A stretch of 64,000 bases of DNA from Thermomicrobiales bacterium (GTDB lineage Bacteria; Chloroflexota; Chloroflexia; Thermomicrobiales; CFX8): NCBI GenBank assembly GCA_037045155.1, contig JBAOIG010000003.1, positions 930,001-994,000 on the forward strand, given 5' to 3'. Each line of letters begins with the position of its first letter. Position 1 is the first letter of the stretch. Position numbers and translations under genes: made by a program. A model generated the notes under the pieces. The model was not told where the DNA came from, did no database searches, and was given only the letters and a program-made list of their open reading frames with translations. Below are positions 50,193 through 58,466 of the stretch, in pieces.

Positions 50193-52280
50193 GTGACAAC
50201 TGTTGAGTGGGGGTTATTAGCGGCGACCGTTGCCTCGGTGGCCGCGATTGTGTACGGGCTGATTCTTGCCCGATCGGTTCTCAGCCGGCCTGCTGGCAAT
50301 GCGCGCATGCAGGAAATCGCAAAGGCGATCCAGGAGGGCGCTGAGGCGTACATGCGCCGTCAGTACACACTGGTTCTGCCCGTCGCGATCGTGATCGCAG
50401 TCGCGCTTGGCCTCGCGATCAACTGGACGACGGCAATCGGGTTTCTGATCGGGGCGAGCGCCTCCGCTGCTGCCGGCTTCATCGGCATGAGCGTCGCCGT
50501 CCGCGCCAACGTCCGCACCGCCGAAGCGGCGCGCACCGGCCTCGGCCCGGCGCTATCCACCGCATTCCAGGGTGGCACTGTCACCGGCCTGTTCGTCGCC
50601 GGGCTTGGTCTCGGCTCAGTGACCGTCTTCTACTGGATCACACGCGACGTCAACTCGTTGATCGGACTCGGCTTTGGTGGCTCGCTGATCTCGGTCTTTG
50701 CCCGAATCGGTGGTGGCATCTACACCAAAGCGGCCGATGTCGGCGCTGACCTCGTCGGCAAGGTCGAGGCCGGCATCCCCGAGGACGATCCGCGTAACCC
50801 CGCCGTCATCGCGGACAACGTCGGCGACAACGTCGGCGACTGCGCCGGCATGGCGGCCGACCTGTTCGAGACCTACGCCGTTACCGCGATCGCGGCGATG
50901 CTGCTTGGCGATCTCGTCTTCGCCAACGCCGCCCCGGCAGTCCACGACAAGGCCGTGGTCTTCCCGCTGGTCCTCGGCGCGGCGTCGATCTTCGCGTCGA
51001 TTATCGGCACGATGTTCGTCCGCACCCGCGAGGGCGGCTCGATCATGGGCGCGCTTTACAAGGGTCTTATCGCCGCCGGTGTGCTGGCAATCATCGCCTT
51101 CTGGCCGATTACATCCTGGCTGCTGGGCGACAACGGCGTGATCACCGACGACGCGATCTCGATCTTTCGGCTCGACATCGCGATGTCGGCAACCTGGAAG
51201 ATCTTCTTCGCCGCTGTGATCGGCATCCTCGTCACAGCCGGCGTCGTCGTCATCACCGAGTACTTCACCTCGACACGCTTCAAGCCGGTGCAGGGTATTG
51301 CCGAGGCATCGGAGACGGGCCATGGCACCAACATCATCGCCGGCCTCGCGCTATCGATGAAGTCGACCGCGCCGGCCATCCTCGTCATCGCGTTCGCGAT
51401 CTATGCCGCCTACGAGTTGGCTTATTCGTCGACTGACCCAACCACGGGCCTCTACGGCATCGCCGTCGCGGCAATGGCGATGCTCTCGATGGCCGGGATC
51501 ATCGTCGCGATCGACTCGTTCGGGCCGATCACCGACAACGCGGGCGGTATCGCCGAGATGGCTGAGATGCCGGACAACGTCCGTGGTGTCACCGACCCTC
51601 TCGATGCCGTCGGCAACACCACGAAGGCGATCACGAAGGCCTACGCTATCGGCTCGGCCGGCCTTGCGGCGCTAGTGCTGTTCGCCTCGTTCTTCCTGGA
51701 GCTCCCCGCGGCCGACCGTGTATTTGACCTGTCGAACCCGAGCGTGCTGATCGGTCTGCTCATCGGCGCGGCCCTGCCGTATCTGTTCGGCGCACTGCTG
51801 ATGGAGTCGGTCGGACGGGCTGGCAGCGCGGTCGTCGTCGAGGTTCGCCGCCAGTTCAAGGAGCTGCCCGGCATTCTGGAGGGCACCCAGCGACCGGAGT
51901 ATGGCCACGCGGTAGACATCGTCACCCGCGCCGCGCTGCGCGAGATGATCCTGCCGGCGCTCCTGCCCGTCTTCACCCCGTTCATCGTCGGACTGCTGCT
52001 CGGCAAGCAGGCCGTTGGTGGCATGCTGATCGGCTCGATCCTGACCGGCCTCTTCGTCGCGATCTCGATGACAACCGGCGGCGCAGCCTGGGACAATGCC
52101 AAGAAGTACATCGAGCTCGGCTTCTACGGCGGCAAGAACTCCCTGGCCCACCAGGCTTCTGTTACCGGCGACACGGTCGGCGATCCTTACAAGGACACAG
52201 CCGGCCCAGCCATCAACCCGATGATCAAGATCGTCAACATCGTCGCGCTGCTGATGATCGCCATTCTCAACTGGAGCTAG
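50193..52280 (+). CDS. hppA: Membrane-bound H+-translocating pyrophosphatase, K+-independent type
   Basis: This 695-residue protein with about 16 transmembrane helices couples pyrophosphate hydrolysis to proton pumping. The active site motif DVGADLVGKVEAGIPEDD and the acidic motif DNVGDNVGDCAGMAADLFE bind Mg-PPi; the C-terminal TGDTVGDPYKDTAGP completes it. The cation-determining segment is GNTTKAITKAYAIGS: Lys after GNTT, instead of Ala, marks the K+-independent class in this family. The start is the GTG at 50193, and GGGGGG lies upstream. A strong bidirectional terminator follows. Confidence 0.96.
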   Translation: MTTVEWGLLAATVASVAAIVYGLILARSVLSRPAGNARMQEIAKAIQEGAEAYMRRQYTLVLPVAIVIAVALGLAINWTTAIGFLIGASASAAAGFIGMSVAVRANVRTAEAARTGLGPALSTAFQGGTVTGLFVAGLGLGSVTVFYWITRDVNSLIGLGFGGSLISVFARIGGGIYTKAADVGADLVGKVEAGIPEDDPRNPAVIADNVGDNVGDCAGMAADLFETYAVTAIAAMLLGDLVFANAAPAVHDKAVVFPLVLGAASIFASIIGTMFVRTREGGSIMGALYKGLIAAGVLAIIAFWPITSWLLGDNGVITDDAISIFRLDIAMSATWKIFFAAVIGILVTAGVVVITEYFTSTRFKPVQGIAEASETGHGTNIIAGLALSMKSTAPAILVIAFAIYAAYELAYSSTDPTTGLYGIAVAAMAMLSMAGIIVAIDSFGPITDNAGGIAEMAEMPDNVRGVTDPLDAVGNTTKAITKAYAIGSAGLAALVLFASFFLELPAADRVFDLSNPSVLIGLLIGAALPYLFGALLMESVGRAGSAVVVEVRRQFKELPGILEGTQRPEYGHAVDIVTRAALREMILPALLPVFTPFIVGLLLGKQAVGGMLIGSILTGLFVAISMTTGGAAWDNAKKYIELGFYGGKNSLAHQASVTGDTVGDPYKDTAGPAINPMIKIVNIVALLMIAILNWS

Positions 52281-52296
52281 ACACTCAAGCAACACG

Positions 52297-52343
52297 ACGA
52301 ATCGAAAGGGGCGCGCCGGTTGGCGAGCCCCCTTTCGATTCGT
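52297..52343. terminator. Strong bidirectional terminator after hppA
   Basis: A perfect 15-bp stem, ACGAATCGAAAGGGG (52297-52311) with CCCCTTTCGATTCGT (52329-52343), encloses a smaller inner hairpin in the loop. It separates the convergent hppA and membrane-protein genes. Confidence 0.85.
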
Positions 52344-52367
52344 AATAGAAACCAGTCGGTTCGTGAT

Positions 52368-53081
52368 TCAGGCGCCCGTGTGCTGCTTGTCCTCACGGTT
52401 AGCAGAACGCTCGCGAAGGATGCGATACATCTCCGGCTCCTCACGAGGTTCGCGACCGATCGTCAGCCGGTAAATGAGCGAGACGACAATCGATGCCGGC
52501 CCCCAGAGGATGGCGAAGGCGCTGAAAATCAGAATCGCCATCACCGCGTAGAACATGGCGAACCAGATGAGCGTCATCAGCACTTCGCTCACCACGCTCC
52601 AGTCCACTCCACGATCCGACAACGGTCCGACAAGCTCGAACCGCATCCGGAAGCTGTTCAGCGCGAAGAACATTACGACACCGGCCGGCGTCACCACCAC
52701 CGGGATCAGGTAACCCCGCGCATAACGAGCGTAGAGGTATGCCGTGCCAAGGATCATCAGCCCCAACAGGATCCAGGTCACCATCCGGACCGCGTCGGGC
52801 GGCGGGGGCAACAGGTAGGGATCGCTGCGCCAGCGCTCCTTCTGGTTCACGAGAAAGCCCAGCAGTTGCCGCCAGTTGTCGACGACCGTTACCCAGAGCA
52901 GAAACACGCCGACGGTGCCGATCGCCGTTCGGGACGCTATCCGCGCCCACGGAGTCTTGTCGAACCACATCCACCGCAATGTCGAGGTGTTTCGCCGCCA
53001 GCCGAACCACAGCATCACCAGCACGGTGAGCAAGATCGGATAGTCACTCGCCAGGAACCTGAACATCACCGTGTCCCGCAT
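52368..53081 (-). CDS. Integral membrane protein of unknown function
   Basis: This protein of about 237 residues has five or so hydrophobic segments (near LLTVLVMLWF, VGVFLLWVTVV, WILLGLMILGTAYLYA, VVVTPAGVVMFFA and WFAMFYAVMAILIFSAFAIL). A charged tail ends EREDKQHTG-like. The start is set at the ATG 53081 behind GGACGG; ATG 53066 is an alternative. I do not recognise the family. It lies upstream of the hppA terminator and has no close partner on its strand. Confidence 0.7.
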   Translation of the reverse strand: MRDTVMFRFLASDYPILLTVLVMLWFGWRRNTSTLRWMWFDKTPWARIASRTAIGTVGVFLLWVTVVDNWRQLLGFLVNQKERWRSDPYLLPPPPDAVRMVTWILLGLMILGTAYLYARYARGYLIPVVVTPAGVVMFFALNSFRMRFELVGPLSDRGVDWSVVSEVLMTLIWFAMFYAVMAILIFSAFAILWGPASIVVSLIYRLTIGREPREEPEMYRILRERSANREDKQHTGA

Positions 53082-53193
53082 CCGTCCATTTCCGGCGATT
53101 CGCCGGCCCACCCCGCATTCAATGTATTGGAGTGTACACCCGGCAAATCCTCGCGGGAGCCTCGCCTGTCGACGACAGTGCTTCGTCGTGGTC

Positions 53194-53223
53194 TTGACGA
53201 CTGCCTCGCCCGCTCGGTACAAT
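53194..53223 (+). promoter_or_regulatory. Promoter of tRNA-Gly
   Basis: TTGACG (53194-53199), an 18-base spacer and TACAAT (53218-53223) form one of the best consensus promoters in the window, about 20 bases before the tRNA. Confidence 0.75.
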
Positions 53224-53243
53224 CGTGCCGCACAGACGAAGAC

Positions 53244-53315
53244 GCGGAAGTGGCTCAGTGGTAGAGCATCTCCTTGCCAAGGAGAAGGTCGCGAGTTCGA
53301 ATCTCGTCTTCCGCT
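53244..53315 (+). tRNA. tRNA-Gly (GCC)
   Basis: A 72-base cloverleaf: the acceptor GCGGAAG pairs with CTTCCGC, the anticodon loop TTGCCAA has GCC, the T arm has GTTCGAATC, and the discriminator is T, as usual for bacterial tRNA-Gly. Confidence 0.96.
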
Positions 53316-53320
53316 CCAGG

Positions 53321-53346
53321 ACGGGCCGAAAGGCCCGTTTTTCTTT
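53321..53346 (+). terminator. Intrinsic terminator between tRNA-Gly and tRNA-Leu
   Basis: The 7-bp stem ACGGGCC (53321-53327) / GGCCCGT (53332-53338) has a GAAA tetraloop and is followed by TTTTCTTT. It is a textbook terminator, yet another tRNA begins only 15 bases after it. Confidence 0.8.
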
Positions 53347-53360
53347 CCAGTCGCGCTGCC

Positions 53361-53443
53361 GCGGAAATGGCGGAATGGCAGACGCTGCGGTCTTAAACAT
53401 CGCTGGGCTTACGCCCGTGCGGGTTCGACTCCCGCTTTCCGCA
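53361..53443 (+). tRNA. tRNA-Leu (TAA)
   Basis: An 83-base class II tRNA: the acceptor GCGGAAA pairs with TTTCCGC, the anticodon arm GCGGT-CTTAAAC-ATCGC has anticodon TAA, and the long variable arm is TGGGCTTACGCCC. It reads the UUA/UUG codons. No promoter of its own is visible in the 45 bases after tRNA-Gly. Confidence 0.95.
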
Positions 53444-53527
53444 CTCTTCTTTTCGTCGAGAGTTCAGGTTCACAGGCGGCATCACAAGCCGTTCTGCTTC
53501 CCGGCCTCGGCTGCTTGCCACGCTGAT

Positions 53528-53857
53528 TCATCGAACACGCGGGATGGCGATCACCTCCACAGCAGCGCGATCTCGGAACTCCTCCAAATGGCGTCGCATC
53601 GCGTCGAGTTGTGAGTTCCGGAGGCAACGTGTGGCAATCTGCCACTCCGCGTCGGTCAGGTCACCGTAGACGAGGACCATATTCAAGGCGCCGACGTGTG
53701 CAGCAGCCTCGGTCTGGAACTCGTTGGCGCCACCTGGGTGGCGAACGACGTAGCCGTCACCGTCCCGCTTCCCGCGCCAACTGCCGAAGCCGATAACGTT
53801 GACTCGCGTGTTGAGATCGCGATCCAATTGTTCGCCGAGTCGCCGTCTTGTCATCAT
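53528..53857 (-). CDS. Small protein of unknown function
   Basis: This protein of about 109 residues has a basic N-terminus (MMTRRRLGEQLDRDLNTRV), then a strand-rich centre with VIGFGSWRGKRDGDGYVV, and a helix-rich end. The exact start among three clustered candidates (53854-53863) cannot be fixed because no RBS is clear. It has no membrane or signal segment. The function is unknown. It diverges from the M24 peptidase gene. Confidence 0.55.
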   Translation of the reverse strand: MMTRRRLGEQLDRDLNTRVNVIGFGSWRGKRDGDGYVVRHPGGANEFQTEAAAHVGALNMVLVYGDLTDAEWQIATRCLRNSQLDAMRRHLEEFRDRAAVEVIAIPRVR

Positions 53858-54064
53858 GTCCACAGTTCACTGAAGAGTCGATTCACTTGACTAAGCGGGT
53901 CGGTATACGACCGCCCCGCCGCAAATCCAGTGTATGCGTTTCGTCGCTTTCGTCGCTGTCGGTCCGGCCCCTCGATCGAAGCCAGCCCATTCCGCATACC
54001 GTCGCATCGCCCTACACTACTCAGCAACCGAACGTATCAGCGACGTGAACGGAGGTCATCACAC

Positions 54065-55213
54065 ATGCTCGACGTGACGACTGCGAGGCGCGGCACATTG
54101 ACCAACATCGAACGACTCACAAGCACCATCGCGAACGGGCCATACGACGCGGTTCTTGTTATGTCTCCTGAAAACGTTCCCTACTACAGCGGCTTCTACA
54201 ACATGGATCTTCGATCGATTCCGGAGCGCGTGCATCTCGTCATCTGGCCGCGCGACGGAGAACCAGCGTTTGTCGTGACCGAGCGGCGAGCAGAGGCGCT
54301 CCAGCCTGGCGACACGTTCCTGTCGGACATCGTCCCCTACCAGGGCGAAGAGCTCGACTCGATGCGGGCAGTCGCCAACACGCTGGCGCGTATGCGCGTC
54401 ACCTCCGGCCGCGTCGGGATCGAAGGACGCTTCTTTCCAGCCAATCACCTCCGCGAGCTACAGCGATTAGCGCCGGACGTCGAGTTCGTGGACGCGTTCG
54501 CGTATCTGGAGTCACCGAGGGCGATCAAGACGCCGGCCGAACGCGACCTGCTGGTTCAGCTTGCGCATTGGACGACGACCGCAATCGACACGGCCTTCGC
54601 CGCCGCCCAGGTGGGCGATAGCGAGCGGTCGATTTCCGCCCGGATGCAGCATGAGCTGCTCCGCAACGGAGCGGACATGATCGCCCTGCCCGTGTTCGCC
54701 GCCGGCCCGCGCGCCGGGCTGTTCCATCCGCTGGCGACTGACATGCCGGTCGAAGCGGGAATGATGGTAATGACCGACTTCGGTGGCTGGAAGGACGGCT
54801 ACTTTTCGGACATCGCTCGAACCGCCGTTATGGGCCGCGCGACGGATCGGCAGCGCGACCTTTACGCGCGGATTAGCGACGTGAAGCACGCCGTGGTTGA
54901 GTTCATCAAGCCAGGGATGCCCGCGTCGGAGGTCGCGAGATTCGCGCGAGCGGCGTACGCGGCTCGGAATCTGGAGTTCAAGTGGTCGATCGTGGGCCAC
55001 AGCGTCGGGCTCGGAATCCATGAGTCGCCCCAGATTTATCCCTGGGTGGACGACCCGATCCTGCCGGGGATGGTCATGATGATCGAGCTGGGATATCACG
55101 ATCATCCACGCGATAGTATCCATGTCGAAGACATGGTCGAGATCACCGACCGGGGCGCCGAGTATCGCACCGACTTCAGTCGGCACGAGACAATCTGGGA
55201 GCTCGGCGTCTGA
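54065..55213 (+). CDS. M24 family metallopeptidase (Xaa-Pro aminopeptidase-like)
   Basis: This 382-residue protein has a creatinase N-domain (residues ~15-140) and a pita-bread catalytic domain. The five metal ligands are seen: Asp in MTDFGGWKDG, Asp in YFSDIART, His in VGHSVGLGIHE, Glu in MMIELGYHD and Glu in VEDMVEIT. This fits an Xaa-Pro dipeptidase/aminopeptidase or a related hydrolase. The ATG at 54065 follows GGAGGT; the frame is open to 53930 but that part is atypically basic. A large inverted repeat follows 30 bases after the stop. Confidence 0.9.
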   Translation: MLDVTTARRGTLTNIERLTSTIANGPYDAVLVMSPENVPYYSGFYNMDLRSIPERVHLVIWPRDGEPAFVVTERRAEALQPGDTFLSDIVPYQGEELDSMRAVANTLARMRVTSGRVGIEGRFFPANHLRELQRLAPDVEFVDAFAYLESPRAIKTPAERDLLVQLAHWTTTAIDTAFAAAQVGDSERSISARMQHELLRNGADMIALPVFAAGPRAGLFHPLATDMPVEAGMMVMTDFGGWKDGYFSDIARTAVMGRATDRQRDLYARISDVKHAVVEFIKPGMPASEVARFARAAYAARNLEFKWSIVGHSVGLGIHESPQIYPWVDDPILPGMVMMIELGYHDHPRDSIHVEDMVEITDRGAEYRTDFSRHETIWELGV

Positions 55214-55243
55214 TCGGGTCGGGAATAGTGCTGCTGGCAGGCA

Positions 55244-55298
55244 GACGCGTGCCGGGCGATCCAGGGGGGTGCTTGCCCCTGGGGCCCGGACACGCGTC
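55244..55298. repeat. Long interrupted hairpin downstream of the M24 peptidase
   Basis: Three nested perfect stems: GACGCGTG (55244-55251)/CACGCGTC (55291-55298), CCGGG (55252-55256)/CCCGG (55285-55289), and CCAGGGG (55261-55267)/CCCCTGG (55276-55282). Right after it a second short stem, AACCGG (55299-55304)/CCGGTT (55317-55322), follows. It may end transcription from either side or be a stable non-coding RNA element. Confidence 0.65.
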
Positions 55299-55390
55299 AA
55301 CCGGTCGTCTGGCCGGCCGGTTTGCGCTCGGAAGCGCACAGCCAGCCGGCGGTCGGCGTCGCTCGGCGCAACCAGGAGTCCACGTAGTCG

Positions 55391-55654
55391 CTATGGAAAC
55401 GCTTCGGTCTTGCTGACGGCCCGATGGTCGAATGCGTCGAAAGCTCGAGCCGCCTGATCGACGCTGATGCCTTCACGCTCGAGATACCACCACCAGCCGC
55501 TGCATTCGTACTCAAGAAAGTAGCGACCGTCGGGGGCGAAAAACAGGCCGATCCTCACGACGCCGTCAATGAACGGCTCGACCGTCGAAGCGATCAGGCG
55601 GGGCGTGCTGCCGACGATCGGATCGCTCGTTGGACGTGCCTGACGTCTGGTCAT
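55391..55654 (-). CDS. Small protein of unknown function
   Basis: This 87-residue protein has its ATG at 55654 preceded by GGAGG at ideal spacing, which supports translation. It contains GVVRIGLFFAPDGRYFLEYECSG... style aromatic strands followed by WWWYLE and a short helix. No family is recognised. It lies 60-odd bases downstream of the hairpin after the CARDB gene, on the same strand. Confidence 0.6.
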   Translation of the reverse strand: MTRRQARPTSDPIVGSTPRLIASTVEPFIDGVVRIGLFFAPDGRYFLEYECSGWWWYLEREGISVDQAARAFDAFDHRAVSKTEAFP

Positions 55655-55714
55655 TGATTCCTCCGCTTCATCATTGAATCGCTCGGCCCGCCCGGGGTGC
55701 GGTATCTGGAATGA

Positions 55715-55751
55715 GTGTGGTCCGGAGACTATTCCAGCCTCCGGACCACAC
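55715..55751. terminator. Terminator-like hairpin after the CARDB protein gene
   Basis: A perfect 13-bp stem, GTGTGGTCCGGAG (55715-55727) with CTCCGGACCACAC (55739-55751), lies 23 bases beyond the CARDB stop. No U-run is visible on the minus strand. Confidence 0.6.
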
Positions 55752-55774
55752 AGGATAGCGGTAGGGGTAGGTAG

Positions 55775-58177
55775 TTACTGACTCGGAAGCTGCGCGATGC
55801 TACGGAAGTGATCGAGCACCATCTGAGTGTCGAATGGGAGCGTTGTCGTCGTTGCTGCCATGCCGGTCGGCATGTTCGTGCTGATCACGGTGACCGTGAA
55901 GTTCGCAGTAAAGCACGACGCACCACAATCGGACTCGCCCTGCTCCCCAGGTATCGAGATGGATCCAAGGGTCAGGTAGTCAGGCGGGAAGGTGACATTG
56001 AACGCGAACCCCATGATCTCACCGGGCAGGGGGATGCCAACAACGTCATCATTCTCGTACGCGCCGAACGCGAACACGAGCGGCGTGAACTCCTGAAGAG
56101 TCACGGTGATCGATCGGTTAAGGTTCAAGGTGTCGCCATCGTCCACCGCATCGTTGCTGAATACCTGGCACTGGACACCATTGATGGTTTGGCCAGCGAA
56201 CCCGCAGCTGCCATTGGGGTCGAGGACGGCGAAGACCATCGGATCCCACTCGGCGTTGCCATCAATCCCGTCCTCACCCGCGTGGGAGACGTTGACGGAG
56301 TTAAGCGTCACCTTGAGGGTCGATTGTTGCGGGACGACTGTCACCGTCTTGTCCTGCGTGTTGTTCGCTTCGGCGCCCGGACCCGGCTCGACGACGGTAT
56401 TGAAGACGTCGACGATCGCGCGACTGGTATAGGTGTCGGTCACGTAGTACGTGCCCTTCAGGGTCACGGTCCGCGACTCACCTGGGTTCAGGCCGTTAAT
56501 GAACTCCAGCGGGCCGAATGCGTCAGTGTTCGAGAGCAGCCACTGGACGGCGAAGTCGTTGGCGGGCCACGGCCCATTATTCTTGACGGTTATCGACGCC
56601 GTCGCCTCGACTCCACGCACCGGGGATGCCGGATTGATCGTGAAGCCAGTGATGATCAGATCAATCGGCGCAGGCTGAACCGTCACGTTCAGAATCTTGA
56701 GGTTGTTGTTCTCGGCCGGCCCGAACTTGTTGCTCTCAGCGATGTTGTTGAATGCGTCCACATTCCCGAGTAGCCGAACGTTCCCGGAGACCGGGTAGGT
56801 GTACTGGAACGACACAGTCGTGGTTGCGCCGGCCGCCAGTCCGTTGACCTGCTTGGAAATCGTCTGCGGGCCAGGCGTGAACAGGAACAGCGAATCCGGG
56901 TTCAGCTCGACCATGAAGTTGCCGGCCGGTGTATTCCCCAGGTTCTTGACCGTGAGGTTGACCGTCGCTGGTTGTCCCTGCGTCGGCGATCCGGGGGAGA
57001 TCGTCATGTTCGTGATCGTCAGGTCGATGTAGTTCGGCCCGACTGTCACGGTGACCGGCTTGGCGTTGTTGTCCTCCTTCATCTCCCAGACAAGCTTCGT
57101 GCTATCGACGGTGACTGTCCCGTCGAACTTGCCGGGGAGCCAGTACACGTAGTTGAACGTCACATTCGTCGACGCGCCCTCGGCGAGGCCGTTCACCTGA
57201 ATCGACACTGGCGAAACGAGCCACCACGGCTGCCATTGCACACGGAATGGTCCGGCGTCGGCGTGGCCGATGTTCTTCACGGTCACCGTTGCGGTGGCGA
57301 TCTGGCCCGGCACTGGAGCAGCCGGGTTAATCGTGAAGTTTGTCGAGACCAGGTCCGGCAGCGCCGGGTCGACAACGACCGATTTTGCGAACGTGTTATT
57401 GGTCTCGTCGGTCTCGAACACCCAACCGCCTGAATCGACGGTTGCCCAACCATCGAAGGTCGCGGCCCACCAATAGGTGTAGCTGAACGTCACGGTCGTT
57501 GTCGCTCCAGCGCCCAGGGCGTTGACCTGAGTCGTTAACGGTGACTCCATGAGCCATGGGTACCACTGGAGCTGGAACGGACCGGCATCAGTATTCCCGT
57601 TGTTGACAATCGTGATCGTTGTCGTAACGGGGCGGCCGGCGACCGGGATCGGTGGATTGGAGGACGGATTCACCGCCGATACCACCGTGATGTCGGTGAT
57701 CTGGAGATCGATCGTCGCGGGCTCGACGCTCACCGGGAGAATTTCGAGATTGTTCATCTCGTTGGTCTCGTTGACCGCATTCCCGGTGTCGACGTTGACG
57801 ATCGTCATGAAGTTCCCCGAGTTGGGGAACGCATACACCAGATCGACGACCATCGTCGCGTTCGCGTTCAGGTTGGCCACGGATGTCGATGGCCCGGCCG
57901 GCGCGAACTGGTCTGATTGCCACTGCACGACGAAGGCCTGCGCGGCGCAAGTACCTACGTTCTGAATGGTGATGTGGACTGTCGCGTTCTGGTTCTGAAT
58001 GGGTTGGTATGGATCTGTCGACATCGCGATGATCCGAAGATCCGCGCAAGGCGTCGCCACCGCGGCCACTGGAGACACGGTCCCGAACACCAGTGAGAGG
58101 AGAACAACGACAACAGCAAGACGGCGGAGCAACGCTGCGTGCACCGACCCTACCCGTTCTACTCGGGATGCCCGCAC
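55775..58177 (-). CDS. Secreted CARDB-repeat protein (five tandem repeats)
   Basis: This 800-residue exported protein has an N-terminal signal peptide (LAVVVVLLSLVFGTVSPVAA, residues ~20-40). Five tandem CARDB (APHP) beta-sandwich repeats of ~115-130 residues follow (about 42-155, 157-285, 287-400, 402-530, 532-640). Each starts with a DL or IDL strand and an ITxxxINPA pattern and ends in a turn like ETNEMNN or EDNNAK. A unique C-terminal region (~645-800) with four Cys follows. Such repeats serve as cell-surface stalks or adhesins; no catalytic motif is seen. It is probably anchored or shed at the surface. Confidence 0.82.
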   Translation of the reverse strand: MRASRVERVGSVHAALLRRLAVVVVLLSLVFGTVSPVAAVATPCADLRIIAMSTDPYQPIQNQNATVHITIQNVGTCAAQAFVVQWQSDQFAPAGPSTSVANLNANATMVVDLVYAFPNSGNFMTIVNVDTGNAVNETNEMNNLEILPVSVEPATIDLQITDITVVSAVNPSSNPPIPVAGRPVTTTITIVNNGNTDAGPFQLQWYPWLMESPLTTQVNALGAGATTTVTFSYTYWWAATFDGWATVDSGGWVFETDETNNTFAKSVVVDPALPDLVSTNFTINPAAPVPGQIATATVTVKNIGHADAGPFRVQWQPWWLVSPVSIQVNGLAEGASTNVTFNYVYWLPGKFDGTVTVDSTKLVWEMKEDNNAKPVTVTVGPNYIDLTITNMTISPGSPTQGQPATVNLTVKNLGNTPAGNFMVELNPDSLFLFTPGPQTISKQVNGLAAGATTTVSFQYTYPVSGNVRLLGNVDAFNNIAESNKFGPAENNNLKILNVTVQPAPIDLIITGFTINPASPVRGVEATASITVKNNGPWPANDFAVQWLLSNTDAFGPLEFINGLNPGESRTVTLKGTYYVTDTYTSRAIVDVFNTVVEPGPGAEANNTQDKTVTVVPQQSTLKVTLNSVNVSHAGEDGIDGNAEWDPMVFAVLDPNGSCGFAGQTINGVQCQVFSNDAVDDGDTLNLNRSITVTLQEFTPLVFAFGAYENDDVVGIPLPGEIMGFAFNVTFPPDYLTLGSISIPGEQGESDCGASCFTANFTVTVISTNMPTGMAATTTTLPFDTQMVLDHFRSIAQLPSQ

Positions 58178-58466
58178 GCAGGACGCAACGCAAATCCGGC
58201 GGACACTACCGAGCTACCGTAGAAAGACGTTAAGTACGACGATGGCGTTGTCGGTTTCGACCACCGGAAACGCTCACGTGACACAATTGCCTCGAGACGA
58301 TCCCACTGTAACGACGACCCGCGCGAATGTCAATAGGGTCGCGTCGCGAGTGGTTACATGCGTTTACCGGGGTCCACGTCGGGCGCTCGATGTGGCAGCC
58401 GCGGGGTGAAACGACCGCGCAGACGTCTCTGTGCAAGGTGTCAGCGACACTAAATGCCGCAGGGAT

